Of a DNA stretch of 64,000 nt, positions 1 to 9,236 are shown piece after piece (position 1 is the stretch's first letter; the number at the start of each line of letters is the position of its first letter). The notes under the pieces were generated by a model. It saw nothing but the letters and a program-made list of their open reading frames with translations, had not been told where the DNA came from and did not search any database. Made by a program: the position numbers and the translations under genes. This DNA is from Methanobrevibacter sp. V74 (GTDB taxonomy: Archaea; Methanobacteriota; Methanobacteria; Methanobacteriales; Methanobacteriaceae): positions 310,001-374,000 of the forward strand of contig NZ_CAUJAN010000002.1 in the NCBI RefSeq assembly GCF_963082495.1. Reading direction: 5' to 3'.

Positions 1-363
1 TGTTGACGTTGTAATGACAGGTGTTGCGTCAATTAAGTTGGAAATTTTATGTGTTAACTCGTTTGCACCACCAAGATGACCTGAAAGTGTGGATATTACA
101 AAATTACCATTATCATCAATATTCAATACAGCAGGGTCAGTTACTTTAGATTCTATTAATGGTGCAATAGATCTAATCAATATTCCAGATGCCATAATAG
201 CTACAATTGCATCATATTCATGGAATAATATTGGAAAATAATTTTTAACATTTTTATGATATAAATCAGTTTTAATTATAGTTGAATCTAACTCTAACCT
301 TTTTTTTAAATCAATTGCTAATTTTTGACCTTTATCCGATACAGAAATTATTGCTATTTTCAT
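1..363 (-). CDS. cbiG: Cobalt-precorrin-5A hydrolase CbiG, N-terminal part (runs off window)
   Basis: CbiG opens the lactone ring of cobalt-precorrin-5A in the anaerobic cobalamin pathway. The first 121 residues are visible. They begin MKIAIISVSDKGQKLA and carry the CbiG N-terminal signature GHLGGANELT near residues 95-104, preceded by an IMASGILIR stretch typical of the family. The gene continues leftwards beyond base 1. Its ATG overlaps the stop codon of cbiB by four bases (ATGA), so the two are co-transcribed and probably translationally coupled. The identification is firm for the visible part; the C-terminal half is not in view. Confidence 0.88.
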   Translation of the reverse strand, partial: MKIAIISVSDKGQKLAIDLKKRLELDSTIIKTDLYHKNVKNYFPILFHEYDAIVAIMASGILIRSIAPLIESKVTDPAVLNIDDNGNFVISTLSGHLGGANELTHKISNLIDATPVITTST

Positions 364-1397
364 AATATCACAAATATTAATATAAATAATAAAACAATTG
401 TCAGAGTATATAATGAAATACTTAATTTTGACAATTTAACTGCTTTTGAAATATCTTCCTTAGTTATACATTTGTTATTGTCACCTAAAATATATGTTCC
501 CTTTTTAATCAATTGGATATTCAATGCTCCTGCAGTAGTGGCCATTGTATAACCGGAATTAGGTGAAGGACATTTTCTTGCATCTCTAATCATTACTTTA
601 AATGCATTTTTTCCATCTAACTTAAGCAGATAAGCTGAAAACACGATGAATATTCCTGCAATTCTTGATGGAAGATAATTTAAAACATCATCGATTTTAG
701 CTGGAAAAAAACCAATGTTGATCAGTTCGTCTGTTTTATAACCAATCATCGCATCAAGTGTATTTGAAATTCTATACAACATTGGAATTAACAACAAATA
801 AAACAACTGATTATTTATAGTACAATGCAATATTACTATGCCGAAAATAAAATAATAGAAAATTGGAGCAACATATGAATCTGTTATATTTTCAGTTAGA
901 CTTTCAATTGCAGCTGAAACAATAAATGATTCTGTTAATTCATCAGTATCACGACTTACAAGATATGATACTAACTGTCTTGCTTTATCAATATTATCGT
1001 ATAATGCGGTTTTAATGTCAGCAGCAGTTTGTAAAAGCATGTTAACAGAAAATGTGGATGACAACAGTATTGTGAATATGATAAATAAAAATATGATGTT
1101 TATTGATGAAATTAAATATATAATGTATAATATTACACTTGAGACACAGCACACACAAGCAATAACCAACAATCCGGATAATCTGTTTTCAATTTTTATA
1201 AATATTTTTTTGAAAAAATTGGCTATTAATCCTATTATAACAACAGGATGAATTTTTGTTGGCAATTCACCAAATACAATATCAATAGCTAATGAAAATA
1301 TTAAAGCTGAAACAATAAATATAAATATGTTTAGAGAGGTGATATTGTTTATTTTTATTAATAATATATCATTAAATAAATTAATATATTCAATCAT
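360..1397 (-). CDS. cbiB: Adenosylcobinamide-phosphate synthase CbiB/CobD
   Basis: This 345-residue integral membrane enzyme attaches the aminopropanol (phosphate) arm to adenosylcobyric acid late in cobalamin synthesis. Several hydrophobic helices lie in the N-terminal half. The conserved family segments are present: FGELPTKIHPVVIIG near residues 42-56, ESLTENITDSYVAPIFYY in the middle, and RDARKCPSPNSGYTMATTAGAL towards the C-terminus. The length is normal for the family. It is the first gene of a leftward cobalamin operon with cbiG. A short AT-rich divergent promoter region (1398-1461) separates it from the gene at 1462. Confidence 0.93.
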   Translation of the reverse strand: MIEYINLFNDILLIKINNITSLNIFIFIVSALIFSLAIDIVFGELPTKIHPVVIIGLIANFFKKIFIKIENRLSGLLVIACVCCVSSVILYIIYLISSINIIFLFIIFTILLSSTFSVNMLLQTAADIKTALYDNIDKARQLVSYLVSRDTDELTESFIVSAAIESLTENITDSYVAPIFYYFIFGIVILHCTINNQLFYLLLIPMLYRISNTLDAMIGYKTDELINIGFFPAKIDDVLNYLPSRIAGIFIVFSAYLLKLDGKNAFKVMIRDARKCPSPNSGYTMATTAGALNIQLIKKGTYILGDNNKCITKEDISKAVKLSKLSISLYTLTIVLLFILIFVIL

Positions 1398-1461
1398 AGT
1401 TTAATATATATAATAAAAAAATAAATAATTTATTATATATTTTTTTAAATAAGATGATATT

Positions 1462-1944
1462 ATGAGCATTGAAGAAAATGTAAAACAATGGTTATCTGAA
1501 GAAGATTTCATACGTGAAGTCAGATATGATGAAAATGCAGATTTTCATTTTATTATTGAGTTTCCAAAAGATAATATAATGGAAGTTATTAAACCAAAAG
1601 GTAAAGATTTTATTCTTATTGCCTGTGCTACTAAAGTTGCTCAAGAACATTTAAATTTAATGAATAATGCTGACGCTTTAACTAAAAAGGATTTCATCAT
1701 GGCATTAAATTTTAGTTTAAACAGTTATTTAGTTGATTTTGAACTTAGAGTTGTGCAAGATATATTACAACAATTTGTTGTTACAGATCAGATATTTGAA
1801 GATGGTTTGACCAAACATGAATTAATTAAAACCATTAAAAGAGTATTTAAAGCTAAATTACAATGTGTTTGGTTAATTGACCAAAAATTCACCAGACCTA
1901 ACATTACTGGAACTTCCTCTAATGAAAATGACATGTTCATTTAG
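1462..1944 (+). CDS. DUF2299-like protein of unknown function
   Basis: This soluble 160-residue acidic protein has no signal peptide or membrane segment. The pattern (WLSEEDF at the start, DFHFIIEFP, a VIKPKGKDFILIACAT strand region, then IFEDGLTKHELIKTIKRVFKAKLQCVWLI) matches my memory of the DUF2299 family found in methanogens. That assignment comes from recall, not a search. No catalytic motif is evident. A TATA-like run (tttattatatat) lies about 25-35 bases upstream of the ATG, so the transcript probably has a short leader. It sits directly left of the origin region and diverges from cbiB. Confidence 0.7.
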   Translation: MSIEENVKQWLSEEDFIREVRYDENADFHFIIEFPKDNIMEVIKPKGKDFILIACATKVAQEHLNLMNNADALTKKDFIMALNFSLNSYLVDFELRVVQDILQQFVVTDQIFEDGLTKHELIKTIKRVFKAKLQCVWLIDQKFTRPNITGTSSNENDMFI

Positions 1945-1959
1945 AGACAGGGGGGTGCA

Positions 1960-1971
1960 TTTCAAGTGTAA
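1960..1971 (-). repeat. Mini-ORB box 1
   Basis: Exact 12-mer TTACACTTGAAA on the minus strand. It is preceded on the plus strand by a G-run (gggggtgca), like the G-rich flank of longer archaeal origin recognition boxes. Probable Orc1/Cdc6 binding site. Confidence 0.82.
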
Positions 1972-2005
1972 CCTTTTTGAGGATATATTAAGATTGAAGA
2001 GGTGT

Positions 2006-2029
2006 ATTTCAAGTGTAAACACTTGAAAT
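2006..2029. repeat. Palindromic double mini-ORB (boxes 2 and 3)
   Basis: Two mini-ORB half sites face each other. An 11-base arm (2006-2016) is followed by two bases (AA) and then its exact reverse complement (2019-2029). The left half is the full 12-mer on the minus strand. The right half lacks the canonical leading T. This may be a paired initiator site at the origin. Confidence 0.8.
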
Positions 2030-2120
2030 TTATCTTTATTATTTTTTCTTATTTTTTAATTTAAAGAATTTTTATTTATTATCTATTGATTTAAAGTATT
2101 TTCACGCGATTTTGATTTTT

Positions 2121-2132
2121 TTACACTTGAAA
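2121..2132 (+). repeat. Mini-ORB box 4
   Basis: Exact TTACACTTGAAA in the spacer before orc1/cdc6. Probable initiator binding site. Confidence 0.82.
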
Positions 2133-2168
2133 TGTATGTCTTCATTTTAGCTTTTCACATGAAAAGCA

Positions 2169-2180
2169 TTACACTTGAAA
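2169..2180 (+). repeat. Mini-ORB box 5
   Basis: Exact TTACACTTGAAA followed by tacacctc. It is the right arm of the 20-bp inverted repeat that frames the origin core. Confidence 0.82.
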
Positions 2181-2278
2181 TACACCTCTCTCTGTTAATG
2201 TTAAATGATGATAATATTTTTGAAATTAATATTTTTAGGCTAATCTAAAAGTTAATAGATACTATTTTTCTCAAAAAA

Positions 2279-2290
2279 TTACACTTGAAA
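2279..2290 (+). repeat. Mini-ORB box 6
   Basis: Exact TTACACTTGAAA. A degenerate copy (atatttgaaa, 2301-2310) follows on the same strand. It borders the most AT-rich part of the spacer. Confidence 0.8.
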
Positions 2291-2584
2291 TTGTTATCTT
2301 ATATTTGAAATTGTACTATTTCATATTTAAAATTTAATTTTCTTATATTTATTTAAAATAAGAATAAATTAATATTAATACTAATTTCATGGTTATAATT
2401 GATTTTAATTAGTATTTCATTAAACTAATCAATTTAATTAAAATAATTTTTCATAAATAATGTTTTTTTCATACATTTTTACAAGTTTGTAATAAAAAAC
2501 TTTATTAAATATTTTTTTAATATATTAACACTGGAAATTATACTTATCATATTTTTTTATAATTTTATTTTTTTAGGTGAAAAC

Positions 2585-3754
2585 ATGGGAAATATTTTTG
2601 AAGATGAAAACTTTATTGGGAGGTCTAAGAAAAACAATATTTTTAAAAATAAAACACCTCTTGATCATAGATTCTTACCAGATAAATTACTACATAGAGA
2701 TGAACAAATAAGGCAAATTGCAAAATGTTGGGTTGATGTATTAGATGGTGTTACTCCATCAAATGTTACTTTATATGGTAAAACAGGTACTGGAAAAACA
2801 GCTACCTCTAAATTTGCAAGAGAACAACTGCTGGAATTTGCAAATAATGAAAATGTATTTGTTAAAATTGAACATATTAGATGTACTGATTATACAACAG
2901 AATATCAAGTCATTGCTGAGTTATGTAATAGACTTGGACGTGATGTACCAAATCGTGGCTGGACAAAAGCTGAAGTTGTAAATACATTTAGAAATATTTT
3001 TAAAAGACCAAGTATCCGTAGAGGTAAATTACTTTTAATTGTTATTTTAGATGAAATTGATATATTGCTTGATAAAGATGGGGATGGGATTTTATATACC
3101 CTGACAAGAACAGATAATGTATCGGTTTTATCAATTAGTAATTATTTGGACTTTAAAAATTTAATTAAATCAAGAGTAACAAGTAGTTTAAATGATAAAG
3201 AAATAGTATTTCCACCATATGGAGCAGATCAGTTATCAGATATTTTATCTGAAAGAGCTGAGCTATCATTTAAGGATAATGTTTTAGAATCTGATGTGAT
3301 TCCATTATGCTCAGCAATGGCCGCTAAAGAAGAAGGTGATGCAAGATATGCTCTAGATTTACTTAAAAATGCTGGTGAATTAGCATTTGACGAATCTTCA
3401 AAAAAAGTGACAAGCAATCATGTAAGAAAAGCTAAAGATAGAATAGAACACAATAAAGTCAGTGAAATTTTATCTACATTACCACTTCAACAACAAAGAC
3501 TTTTAGAAGCTATTTTGAATTTAACAAAGAAAAATGAAGAAATTACCTCAGGTAAACTATATGAGACATACACAGATATTTCTAAAAAAGACGCTGTAAC
3601 TTATAGAAGAATATTTGATTTTATTAATGACCTTGAATTATTAGGTTTAATATCAACCAACACGGTTTCACGTGGACGTGGAAAAGGAAGAACCAATATT
3701 ATCAAACTTCAATGTGATGAAAACTTACTGGAAACAGCTTTTTATACTATTTAG
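2585..3754 (+). CDS. cdc6: Orc1/Cdc6 replication initiator
   Basis: This 389-residue AAA+ ATPase recognises archaeal origins and helps load the MCM helicase. Walker A (GKTGTGKT) is at residues 65-72 and Walker B (ILDEID) at about 154-159. A sensor-1 region ([11 protein letters not shown]) and a sensor-2 arginine context ([11 protein letters not shown]) follow. The C-terminal 100 residues (from about [12 protein letters not shown]) form the winged-helix DNA-binding domain. The start is supported by ggtgaaac just upstream of the ATG. It lies immediately downstream of mini-ORB repeats, the usual archaeal initiator-origin linkage. Its end overlaps the convergent pyrB by 8 bp. Confidence 0.96.
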   Translation: MGNIFEDENFIGRSKKNNIFKNKTPLDHRFLPDKLLHRDEQIRQIAKCWVDVLDGVTPSNVTLYGKTGTGKTATSKFAREQLLEFANNENVFVKIEHIRCTDYTTEYQVIAELCNRLGRDVPNRGWTKAEVVNTFRNIFKRPSIRRGKLLLIVILDEIDILLDKDGDGILYTLTRTDNVSVLSISNYLDFKNLIKSRVTSSLNDKEIVFPPYGADQLSDILSERAELSFKDNVLESDVIPLCSAMAAKEEGDARYALDLLKNAGELAFDESSKKVTSNHVRKAKDRIEHNKVSEILSTLPLQQQRLLEAILNLTKKNEEITSGKLYETYTDISKKDAVTYRRIFDFINDLELLGLISTNTVSRGRGKGRTNIIKLQCDENLLETAFYTI

Positions 3755-4673
3755 GATTGTTTTTAATTAATGTTTTTAAAATTGCCATTCTCACAGGTAC
3801 TGCATTTGCAGCTTGTGTGAAATATTTATTGTATTTAGTATTATCCACATCACTGTCAATTTCATCAATTCTAGGTAAAGGATGCATAACTATCAAATCT
3901 TTGCCTTCCAACATTTTTTTGTTAATAACATAAGCACCTTTAATTTTCAAATACTCTTCAATGTCACCAAAACGTTCCTTTTGAATTCTGGTTATATATA
4001 AAATATCAATATCATCAATAACATCTTCAATGTTATCTGATTCTTCATATCTGACATTGGTTTTATTTAAATCATGAAGAATTTCTTGAGGCATTCTAAG
4101 TTCAGGTGGAGATACTAAATAAATTTTAATATTTTCAAATAATCCTAAAGCATTTGATAGGGAGTGCACTGTACGACCAAATTTCAAATCTCCAATTAAA
4201 GCTATTTTCAAATTATCAATTTGACCTATTTCTCTTTTAATTGTGTATAAATCAAGCAATGTTTGAGTTGGGTGTTGTCCTGCACCATCACCTGCATTGA
4301 TAACCGGAACATCCACAATATCTGATATGAATTTTGAAACCCCTTCAAGTTCATGTCTAATAACTAAAGCGTCACAGTATCCTTCAAACATTTTAGCAGT
4401 ATCAGCAATACTTTCACCTTTTGACACGGAACTGGATCTACTATTTTCAAAACCAATGCCCTCTCCACCTAAACGTTTCATAGCTGTTTCAAATGACATT
4501 CTTGTTCTTGTAGATGGTTCAAAAAACATTAAACCTAATATTTTTCCTTTTAATTCCTCTGAAACTTCTTTTGATTTAGCAATATTTTCTAGTTTAGATG
4601 CTTCTTCGAGAATATATTCAATATCTTCTCTTTCAAAGTCTTTTATTGAAATTATATTTTTTAATCTAAACAT
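3747..4673 (-). CDS. pyrB: Aspartate carbamoyltransferase catalytic chain
   Basis: PyrB makes N-carbamoylaspartate from carbamoyl phosphate and aspartate, the committed step of pyrimidine synthesis. The 308-residue length is standard. The carbamoyl-phosphate motif FEPSTRTR is at residues 51-58. [12 protein letters not shown] lies in the middle, and the C-terminal aspartate-domain motif HPLPRIDEI distinguishes it from ornithine carbamoyltransferase. No pyrI regulatory chain lies next to it. It sits 57 bp downstream of hisG on the same strand, so read-through is possible. The 3' end overlaps the convergent cdc6 by 8 bp. Confidence 0.96.
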   Translation of the reverse strand: MFRLKNIISIKDFEREDIEYILEEASKLENIAKSKEVSEELKGKILGLMFFEPSTRTRMSFETAMKRLGGEGIGFENSRSSSVSKGESIADTAKMFEGYCDALVIRHELEGVSKFISDIVDVPVINAGDGAGQHPTQTLLDLYTIKREIGQIDNLKIALIGDLKFGRTVHSLSNALGLFENIKIYLVSPPELRMPQEILHDLNKTNVRYEESDNIEDVIDDIDILYITRIQKERFGDIEEYLKIKGAYVINKKMLEGKDLIVMHPLPRIDEIDSDVDNTKYNKYFTQAANAVPVRMAILKTLIKNNPK

Positions 4674-4730
4674 TTAATCAAATCCTTTTTATATAACTAT
4701 TTTAAACTTTGATGTTCCTAGTAATAATGT

Positions 4731-5594
4731 TTATATTATTCTTTCAATTGGCACAACTAAAATATCACGAGCACCAGCATTTCTTAAATCGTTTACAAGT
4801 TCAAATACTTGTTTTTCATCAATTACAGCTTGTACAGCAACAGTATTTTCACCAGATAATACTTTAGACATTGTTAAACCACCCATTGATGGCATAACTT
4901 CTTTGACTTTATCTAAATCAATTTCATCAACATTCATCATAATTAATTTTTTCCTATCAGCATCAAGCACACCTCTGATACTTGTGCTGACAGCTTCAAT
5001 TAACTCTTTTTTCTCAGATAAGCTATCATGATTTGCAATGAGTTTAATGGTACTGTCCAAAATCGAATCGATAATTTTTAAATGATTCATTTTAAGAGTT
5101 GTTCCAGTGCTTGTTAAGTCAGTAATTAAATCTGCAATGCCAATAAATGGAGCTGCTTCAGTAGATCCACTTAATTTAACAATTTTCAAATCCAATCCTT
5201 TTTCATTTAAGTATTTTCTAGTCAAAACTGGAAATTCAGTAGCCACTTTCATGTCTTCTTTAATGTCTTTAATTGAATTTATATCAGATTCTTCAGGAGC
5301 AGCAAAGACTAATTTTGTTTGTCCAAATCTTAAATCAAGTAATTCACTAACATCTGATTCGCTTTCTTTAATTAAGTCAACACCAGTTATTCCCATATCT
5401 GCAATACCATCATTGACGAATTCAGGTATATCAGACGCTCTTGCAAACATGACTTCTATATTTTCATTAAATGTTTTAGAAATTAATTTACGATTATTTT
5501 TATCGATTAATCCTAAACCTGCTTTTTCTAATATGTTTATAGAAGGTTCACTAATTCTTCCTTTTGAAGGAACGGCAATTTTAATTTTCATCAT
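4731..5594 (-). CDS. hisG: ATP phosphoribosyltransferase, long form
   Basis: HisG condenses ATP and PRPP, the first step of histidine synthesis. The protein begins (M)MKIKIAVPSKGRISEPS. It has the substrate-binding segment DLTSTGTTLKMNHLK and a C-terminal ACT/PII-like regulatory region ending in NAGARDILVVPIERII. At 286-287 residues it is the long, histidine-feedback-regulated form that does not need HisZ. Two consecutive ATG codons leave the exact start ambiguous by one residue. A second histidine gene, hisD, lies at 25.8 kb, so the pathway is scattered. Confidence 0.95.
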   Translation of the reverse strand: MMKIKIAVPSKGRISEPSINILEKAGLGLIDKNNRKLISKTFNENIEVMFARASDIPEFVNDGIADMGITGVDLIKESESDVSELLDLRFGQTKLVFAAPEESDINSIKDIKEDMKVATEFPVLTRKYLNEKGLDLKIVKLSGSTEAAPFIGIADLITDLTSTGTTLKMNHLKIIDSILDSTIKLIANHDSLSEKKELIEAVSTSIRGVLDADRKKLIMMNVDEIDLDKVKEVMPSMGGLTMSKVLSGENTVAVQAVIDEKQVFELVNDLRNAGARDILVVPIERII

Positions 5595-5727
5595 ATCTTC
5601 TCAGATTTTTTTTATTGATAATAATATATTAATCATTTTATTAATATTTTATTAACTTTTAGATTTATTTTTATTTTATCTCTAATTTTTATAACTCATT
5701 TTTAAATTATAACTGAAATTAAACAAA

Positions 5728-5740
5728 ATATTTAAATATT
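5728..5740 (+). promoter_or_regulatory. TATA box of the histone gene
   Basis: The AT-rich palindrome atatttaaatatt fits an archaeal TATA element. A start site about 25 bp downstream (near 5757-5762) would give a leader of roughly 60 bases that contains the hairpin at 5763-5793. This is inferred from spacing only. Confidence 0.5.
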
Positions 5741-5762
5741 AAGATGTATTATATTGTTATTT

Positions 5763-5793
5763 AACTTATTATTAATGGTACTAATAATAAGTT
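5763..5793 (+). promoter_or_regulatory. Perfect 12-bp inverted repeat in the histone leader
   Basis: The 12-base arms at 5763-5774 (aacttattatta) and 5782-5793 (taataataagtt) are exact reverse complements separated by 7 bases. It would form an mRNA hairpin about 17 bases before the ribosome binding site, or serve as a protein-binding palindrome near the start site. The function is unknown. Confidence 0.6.
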
Positions 5794-5820
5794 ATAATTG
5801 AATTTTGTGAGGTGAAAACT

Positions 5821-6027
5821 ATGTCTGAAATACCAAAAGCTCCTATCGCAAGAATCATTAAAGAATCTGGTGCTGAAAGAGTCAGCGAAGATGCAAAGGA
5901 TGAATTAGCTGCATACTTAGAAGAAGTTGCACGTAATGTTGCTAAAGAAGCAAACAGCGTTGCTAAAATCGCAAAACGTAAAACTGTTAAAGCAGAAGAT
6001 ATTAAATTAGCTATCAAAAACTTATAA
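5821..6027 (+). CDS. Archaeal histone (HMf/HMt family)
   Basis: This 68-residue histone-fold protein wraps and compacts chromosomal DNA. The sequence follows the HMf pattern: an N-terminal [19 protein letters not shown] segment, a central helix [23 protein letters not shown], and the C-terminal [13 protein letters not shown] with the conserved K-A-E-D dyad-contact region. An upstream in-frame GTG at 5812 falls inside the ribosome binding site GAGGTG (5809-5814), so the ATG at 5821 is the real start. The gene is monocistronic and sits near the origin. T-runs just downstream (6035-6062) probably terminate it. Confidence 0.96.
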   Translation: MSEIPKAPIARIIKESGAERVSEDAKDELAAYLEEVARNVAKEANSVAKIAKRKTVKAEDIKLAIKNL

Positions 6028-6072
6028 ATAGTTTTTAACTAACTTTTTTTTATTTTTTTTTAAGGTGTTATT

Positions 6073-7374
6073 ATGTATAATACTATATTAATCAAAAATG
6101 CATTAATTTTAAACCCAAATAATTTTGAAAATAAGAAACAATCACTATTGATTAAAAATGATTTAATAGCAGAAATTTCCGATGAAATTGATGAAAGTAA
6201 TATTGATAAAGTAATCGATGCAGAAGGTAAAATATTACTTCCAGGATTTATTAATACTCATACTCATTTATCCATGACTTTATTTAGAGGTTTAGCAGAT
6301 GATTTAAGTCTTGATAGTTGGTTAAATGATCATATTTGGTCAATAGAAGCAAATCTTAATGGTGATTATTGTTATATTGGTGCTCTTTTAGCAGCAGTTG
6401 AATTAATTAAATCAGGAACAACAACCATTAGTGACATGTATTTTTATATGGAGGATGTTGCACATGCAATTGATGTCTCTGGTTTAAGGGCAGTTTTGTC
6501 ATATGGAATGATAGACTTCGGGGATGCTGATAAAAGAGAATCTGAGATTAAAGAAAATTTAGCTTTATACAATGCCTGCAATGCCATGGCAGATGGAAGG
6601 ATTAAAGTTTTCTTTGGCCCACATTCTCCATATACTGCTTCTGAAGAATTATTAATTAAAGTTCGTCAATTAGCGGATGAATATAATATGGGAATTCATA
6701 TTCATGTTTCTGAAACTCAAAAAGAAATAAAGGATATTTTAGAAGAAAAAGGTCTAAGGCCATTCGAATATTTAGAAAAAATAGGATTTTTAGGTCCGGA
6801 TGTTATAGCAGCACATTGTGTATGGCTCAGTGACGAAGAAATTGAAATAATTAAAAAACACAATGTTAAAGTTTCACATAATCCCTGCAGTAACATGAAA
6901 TTAGCTTCAGGAATTGCACCTATTTCAAAATTAATTGAAAATGATATTTGTGTGGCTATTGGAACAGACGGCGCTTCTTCAAATAATAATTTGGATTTGA
7001 TAGAAGAGTTAAAAACAGCAAGCTTGCTTCAAAAAGTATCTACATTTGATCCTAAAGTTCTAAATTCAGATGAAGCAATTGAGATGGCAACCATTAAAGG
7101 TGCTGAAGCTTTAGGTTTAAGTGAGGAGGTTGGTTCTATTGAAGTCGGCAAAAAAGCAGACCTTATTTTAATTGACACGGCTTCAGCTAATATGACACCA
7201 GATAGTTCGGCTTTGTCATCTAATATTGTTTATTCAGCAAACGGTTCTAATGTTGACACCACTATTTGCAATGGTAAAATTTTAATGGAAAATAAAAAAT
7301 TAACTACTTTAGATGAAGATGAAATTTATGCCAAAGCCAGACAAGCTATAAAAGAATTAAAAGAAGCTATCTAG
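6073..7374 (+). CDS. dadD: 5'-deoxyadenosine / S-adenosylhomocysteine deaminase
   Basis: This 433-residue amidohydrolase deaminates 5'-deoxyadenosine, S-adenosylhomocysteine and methylthioadenosine, the by-products of SAM chemistry. The Zn ligands appear as THTHLSMT (His63 and His65), the GIHIHVSETQKE segment, AAHCVWLSDEE, and the catalytic Asp in GTDGASSNNNLDL. Length and order match the MtaD/DadD family, including the methanogen enzyme MJ1541. Choosing among deoxyadenosine, SAH and MTA as main substrate is not possible from sequence. It overlaps the convergent tfrA by 8 bp. Confidence 0.9.
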   Translation: MYNTILIKNALILNPNNFENKKQSLLIKNDLIAEISDEIDESNIDKVIDAEGKILLPGFINTHTHLSMTLFRGLADDLSLDSWLNDHIWSIEANLNGDYCYIGALLAAVELIKSGTTTISDMYFYMEDVAHAIDVSGLRAVLSYGMIDFGDADKRESEIKENLALYNACNAMADGRIKVFFGPHSPYTASEELLIKVRQLADEYNMGIHIHVSETQKEIKDILEEKGLRPFEYLEKIGFLGPDVIAAHCVWLSDEEIEIIKKHNVKVSHNPCSNMKLASGIAPISKLIENDICVAIGTDGASSNNNLDLIEELKTASLLQKVSTFDPKVLNSDEAIEMATIKGAEALGLSEEVGSIEVGKKADLILIDTASANMTPDSSALSSNIVYSANGSNVDTTICNGKILMENKKLTTLDEDEIYAKARQAIKELKEAI

Positions 7375-9016
7375 CTTCGAATTTTATTTCATTTTTATTT
7401 ATTACTATGCTCTTTTTCCATTCATCTTTGGTTTCAGGAAAATCGCTTCTATAATGTGCCCCACGACTTTCTTTTCTCAATATTGCTGATTTCACAGTTA
7501 AAATACAGATATCGACCATATTAATTATTTCCAACACGGTTAATAGATCATCATTATATTGCTTTGTATTTTTAACATCTAAATTAACAATTTCTTTTTT
7601 CATTTCCTGAAGTTGGGCTAATGCTTCATTTAAGGTTTTTTCGTCACGTACAATAGCTACTTTTTCCCACATCAATTTTTTAATATTATTTTTAAATTCT
7701 TTTGGTTTAATCGAACCTTTTTTGATTAAAGATTCTATTCTTGATGCTTCTGCTTTAACCATTTCATAGTTGCTTTTCAGTTCAGTTGTTTTAGCTATTT
7801 CACTTGCACTTTCACCTGCGATTTTACCGAATACTTGGGTATCAGCTAAAGCATTTCCACCTAAACGGTTAGCTCCATGAACTCCTCCACAGACTTCACC
7901 CGCTCCAAAAAGATTTTTTAATGAAGTTGATGCATCAGGATTGATTTTCAAACCACCCATAAAGTGATGTGCTGTTGGAGCAACTTCAATTGGGCCATGC
8001 TTAATATCTACACCAACATTTTCAAATTGTAAAACCATTGTTTCTAATTTTTCTTCAATATACTCATCATCTAAATGTGAAATATCAAGGTATACTCCAC
8101 CATTTTCAGTTCCCCTACCTTCTACGATTTCCTGATAGATAGATCTTGCAACAACATCACGTGTTGCCAATTCCATTTTTTCAGGAGCATATTTACTCAT
8201 GAATCTTTCACCATCACGGTTTATGAGTTTTCCCCCTTCTGCCCTTACAGCTTCTGTAACAAGCACTCCTTTTTTGGATTCCGGTGCTACCATACCCGTT
8301 GGGTGAAATTGCACTTGTTCCATATCTAATAGATCAGCTCCAGCATGATAAGCTATTGCATAACCATCTCCGTTTTTTTGAAAGGTATTGGATGTTACAG
8401 GGTATAATTGTCCAGCTCCTCCACTTGCAAGGATAACGGCTTTAGCTTTAAAGTATATTATGGTGGAATCTTTTAATCTAAGGCCTATTGCACCGATAAC
8501 TTGGTTTTTATCACTAACTAAAGAGGATATCATAACCTCTTCGATACATTCAATGTCTCTTTTAATAATTTCTTCTTTAAGTGCATTTAATAATTCTGCA
8601 CCAGTTCTATCTCCCTGATAACAAGTTCTTCTATAGGTTTGACCTCCAAAAGGTCTTTGGTCTATTTTTCCTGATTCTTGACGGTCAAATAATGCGCCGT
8701 AGTTTTCAAGGTCAATTAGCCTTTTCGGAGATTCATTTACAAGAATTTCGACTAATTTTTCATCATTTAAATAGCTTCCACCTTTTAATGTGTCAAATAT
8801 ATGTGCATCAGTTGAGTCGTCTTTATCAACAGTTTTGAATACTGCATTGTATCCTCCTTCTGCCATTCCGGTACAGCCAGACCTAAATGACAGACCTTTT
8901 GACACAATTATTGCTTTTAAACCTGAATCATCAACTTCAATAGCTGCCCTTGAACCTGCTCCGCCAGATCCGATAATTAATACATCTGTTGAGATAGTTT
9001 TTATTTCCATTTCCAT
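7367..9016 (-). CDS. tfrA: Fumarate reductase / succinate dehydrogenase flavoprotein, probably thiol:fumarate reductase subunit A
   Basis: This 549-residue flavoprotein begins with an FAD Rossmann motif (DVLIIGSGGAGSRAAIE, about residues 11-27). It has the covalent or active-site region YRRTCYQGDRTGAELL, the substrate loop QVQFHPTGMV, the RAEGGKLINRDGERFM segment, and the FAD-binding HGANRLGGNALADTQVFG. In Methanobacteriales the corresponding protein is TfrA, which reduces fumarate with coenzymes M and B to give the heterodisulfide. No tfrB lies next to it, as the FeS subunit is often encoded elsewhere. L-aspartate oxidase (NadB) is the main alternative, but the length and C-terminal domain favour TfrA. 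Confidence 0.83.
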   Translation of the reverse strand: MEMEIKTISTDVLIIGSGGAGSRAAIEVDDSGLKAIIVSKGLSFRSGCTGMAEGGYNAVFKTVDKDDSTDAHIFDTLKGGSYLNDEKLVEILVNESPKRLIDLENYGALFDRQESGKIDQRPFGGQTYRRTCYQGDRTGAELLNALKEEIIKRDIECIEEVMISSLVSDKNQVIGAIGLRLKDSTIIYFKAKAVILASGGAGQLYPVTSNTFQKNGDGYAIAYHAGADLLDMEQVQFHPTGMVAPESKKGVLVTEAVRAEGGKLINRDGERFMSKYAPEKMELATRDVVARSIYQEIVEGRGTENGGVYLDISHLDDEYIEEKLETMVLQFENVGVDIKHGPIEVAPTAHHFMGGLKINPDASTSLKNLFGAGEVCGGVHGANRLGGNALADTQVFGKIAGESASEIAKTTELKSNYEMVKAEASRIESLIKKGSIKPKEFKNNIKKLMWEKVAIVRDEKTLNEALAQLQEMKKEIVNLDVKNTKQYNDDLLTVLEIINMVDICILTVKSAILRKESRGAHYRSDFPETKDEWKKSIVINKNEIKFEAR

Positions 9017-9236
9017 TACCCTGTAAAATTTTTATTAATAACTTGTTATGTTTTTTTATTGTTAAATAAATTTCTTCAAAAATATTTATTAATCAAAAAT
9101 AATTAATTATTAGTATTGAATCTATATTTCTCAGATAATATTTAAGTGTTTAATATTTTAATATTGTTTAATTGAAGATATGGTAAAAATTTTTTATAGT
9201 CTTGTCTATTTATGTAATTTAATTGGAAGGTATTTG

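Larger units (their letters stand above)
1999..2188. repeat. 20-bp perfect inverted repeat framing the origin core
   Basis: The 20 bases at 1999-2018 (gaggtgta plus a mini-ORB) are repeated exactly in inverse orientation at 2169-2188 (a mini-ORB plus tacacctc). The boxes on the two sides of this core therefore point in opposite directions, an arrangement common at archaeal origins. The interval between the arms is 150 bp and non-coding. Confidence 0.85.
1945..2584. other. Probable chromosomal replication origin (oriC)
   Basis: This 640-bp non-coding, very AT-rich spacer lies immediately upstream of orc1/cdc6. It contains five exact copies of the 12-mer TTACACTTGAAA (1960-1971 and 2007-2018 on the minus strand; 2121-2132, 2169-2180 and 2279-2290 on the plus strand), an abutting partial copy, and weaker versions near 2301 and 2527. 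This 12-mer corresponds to the mini-ORB sequence described at the Methanothermobacter thermautotrophicus origin. The stretch 2310-2580 is almost entirely A and T and is the likely unwinding element. Origin function is inferred from the motif and from the initiator gene next door. Confidence 0.85.

Noticed and set aside
5107-5655. Plus-strand 182-residue frame opposite hisG
   Set aside because: It is antisense to a well-conserved hisG and has no recognisable features.
5812-5820. GTG start giving a 71-residue histone
   Set aside because: This GTG is part of the ribosome binding site GAGGTG, and archaeal histones of this type begin at the ATG 9 bases later.
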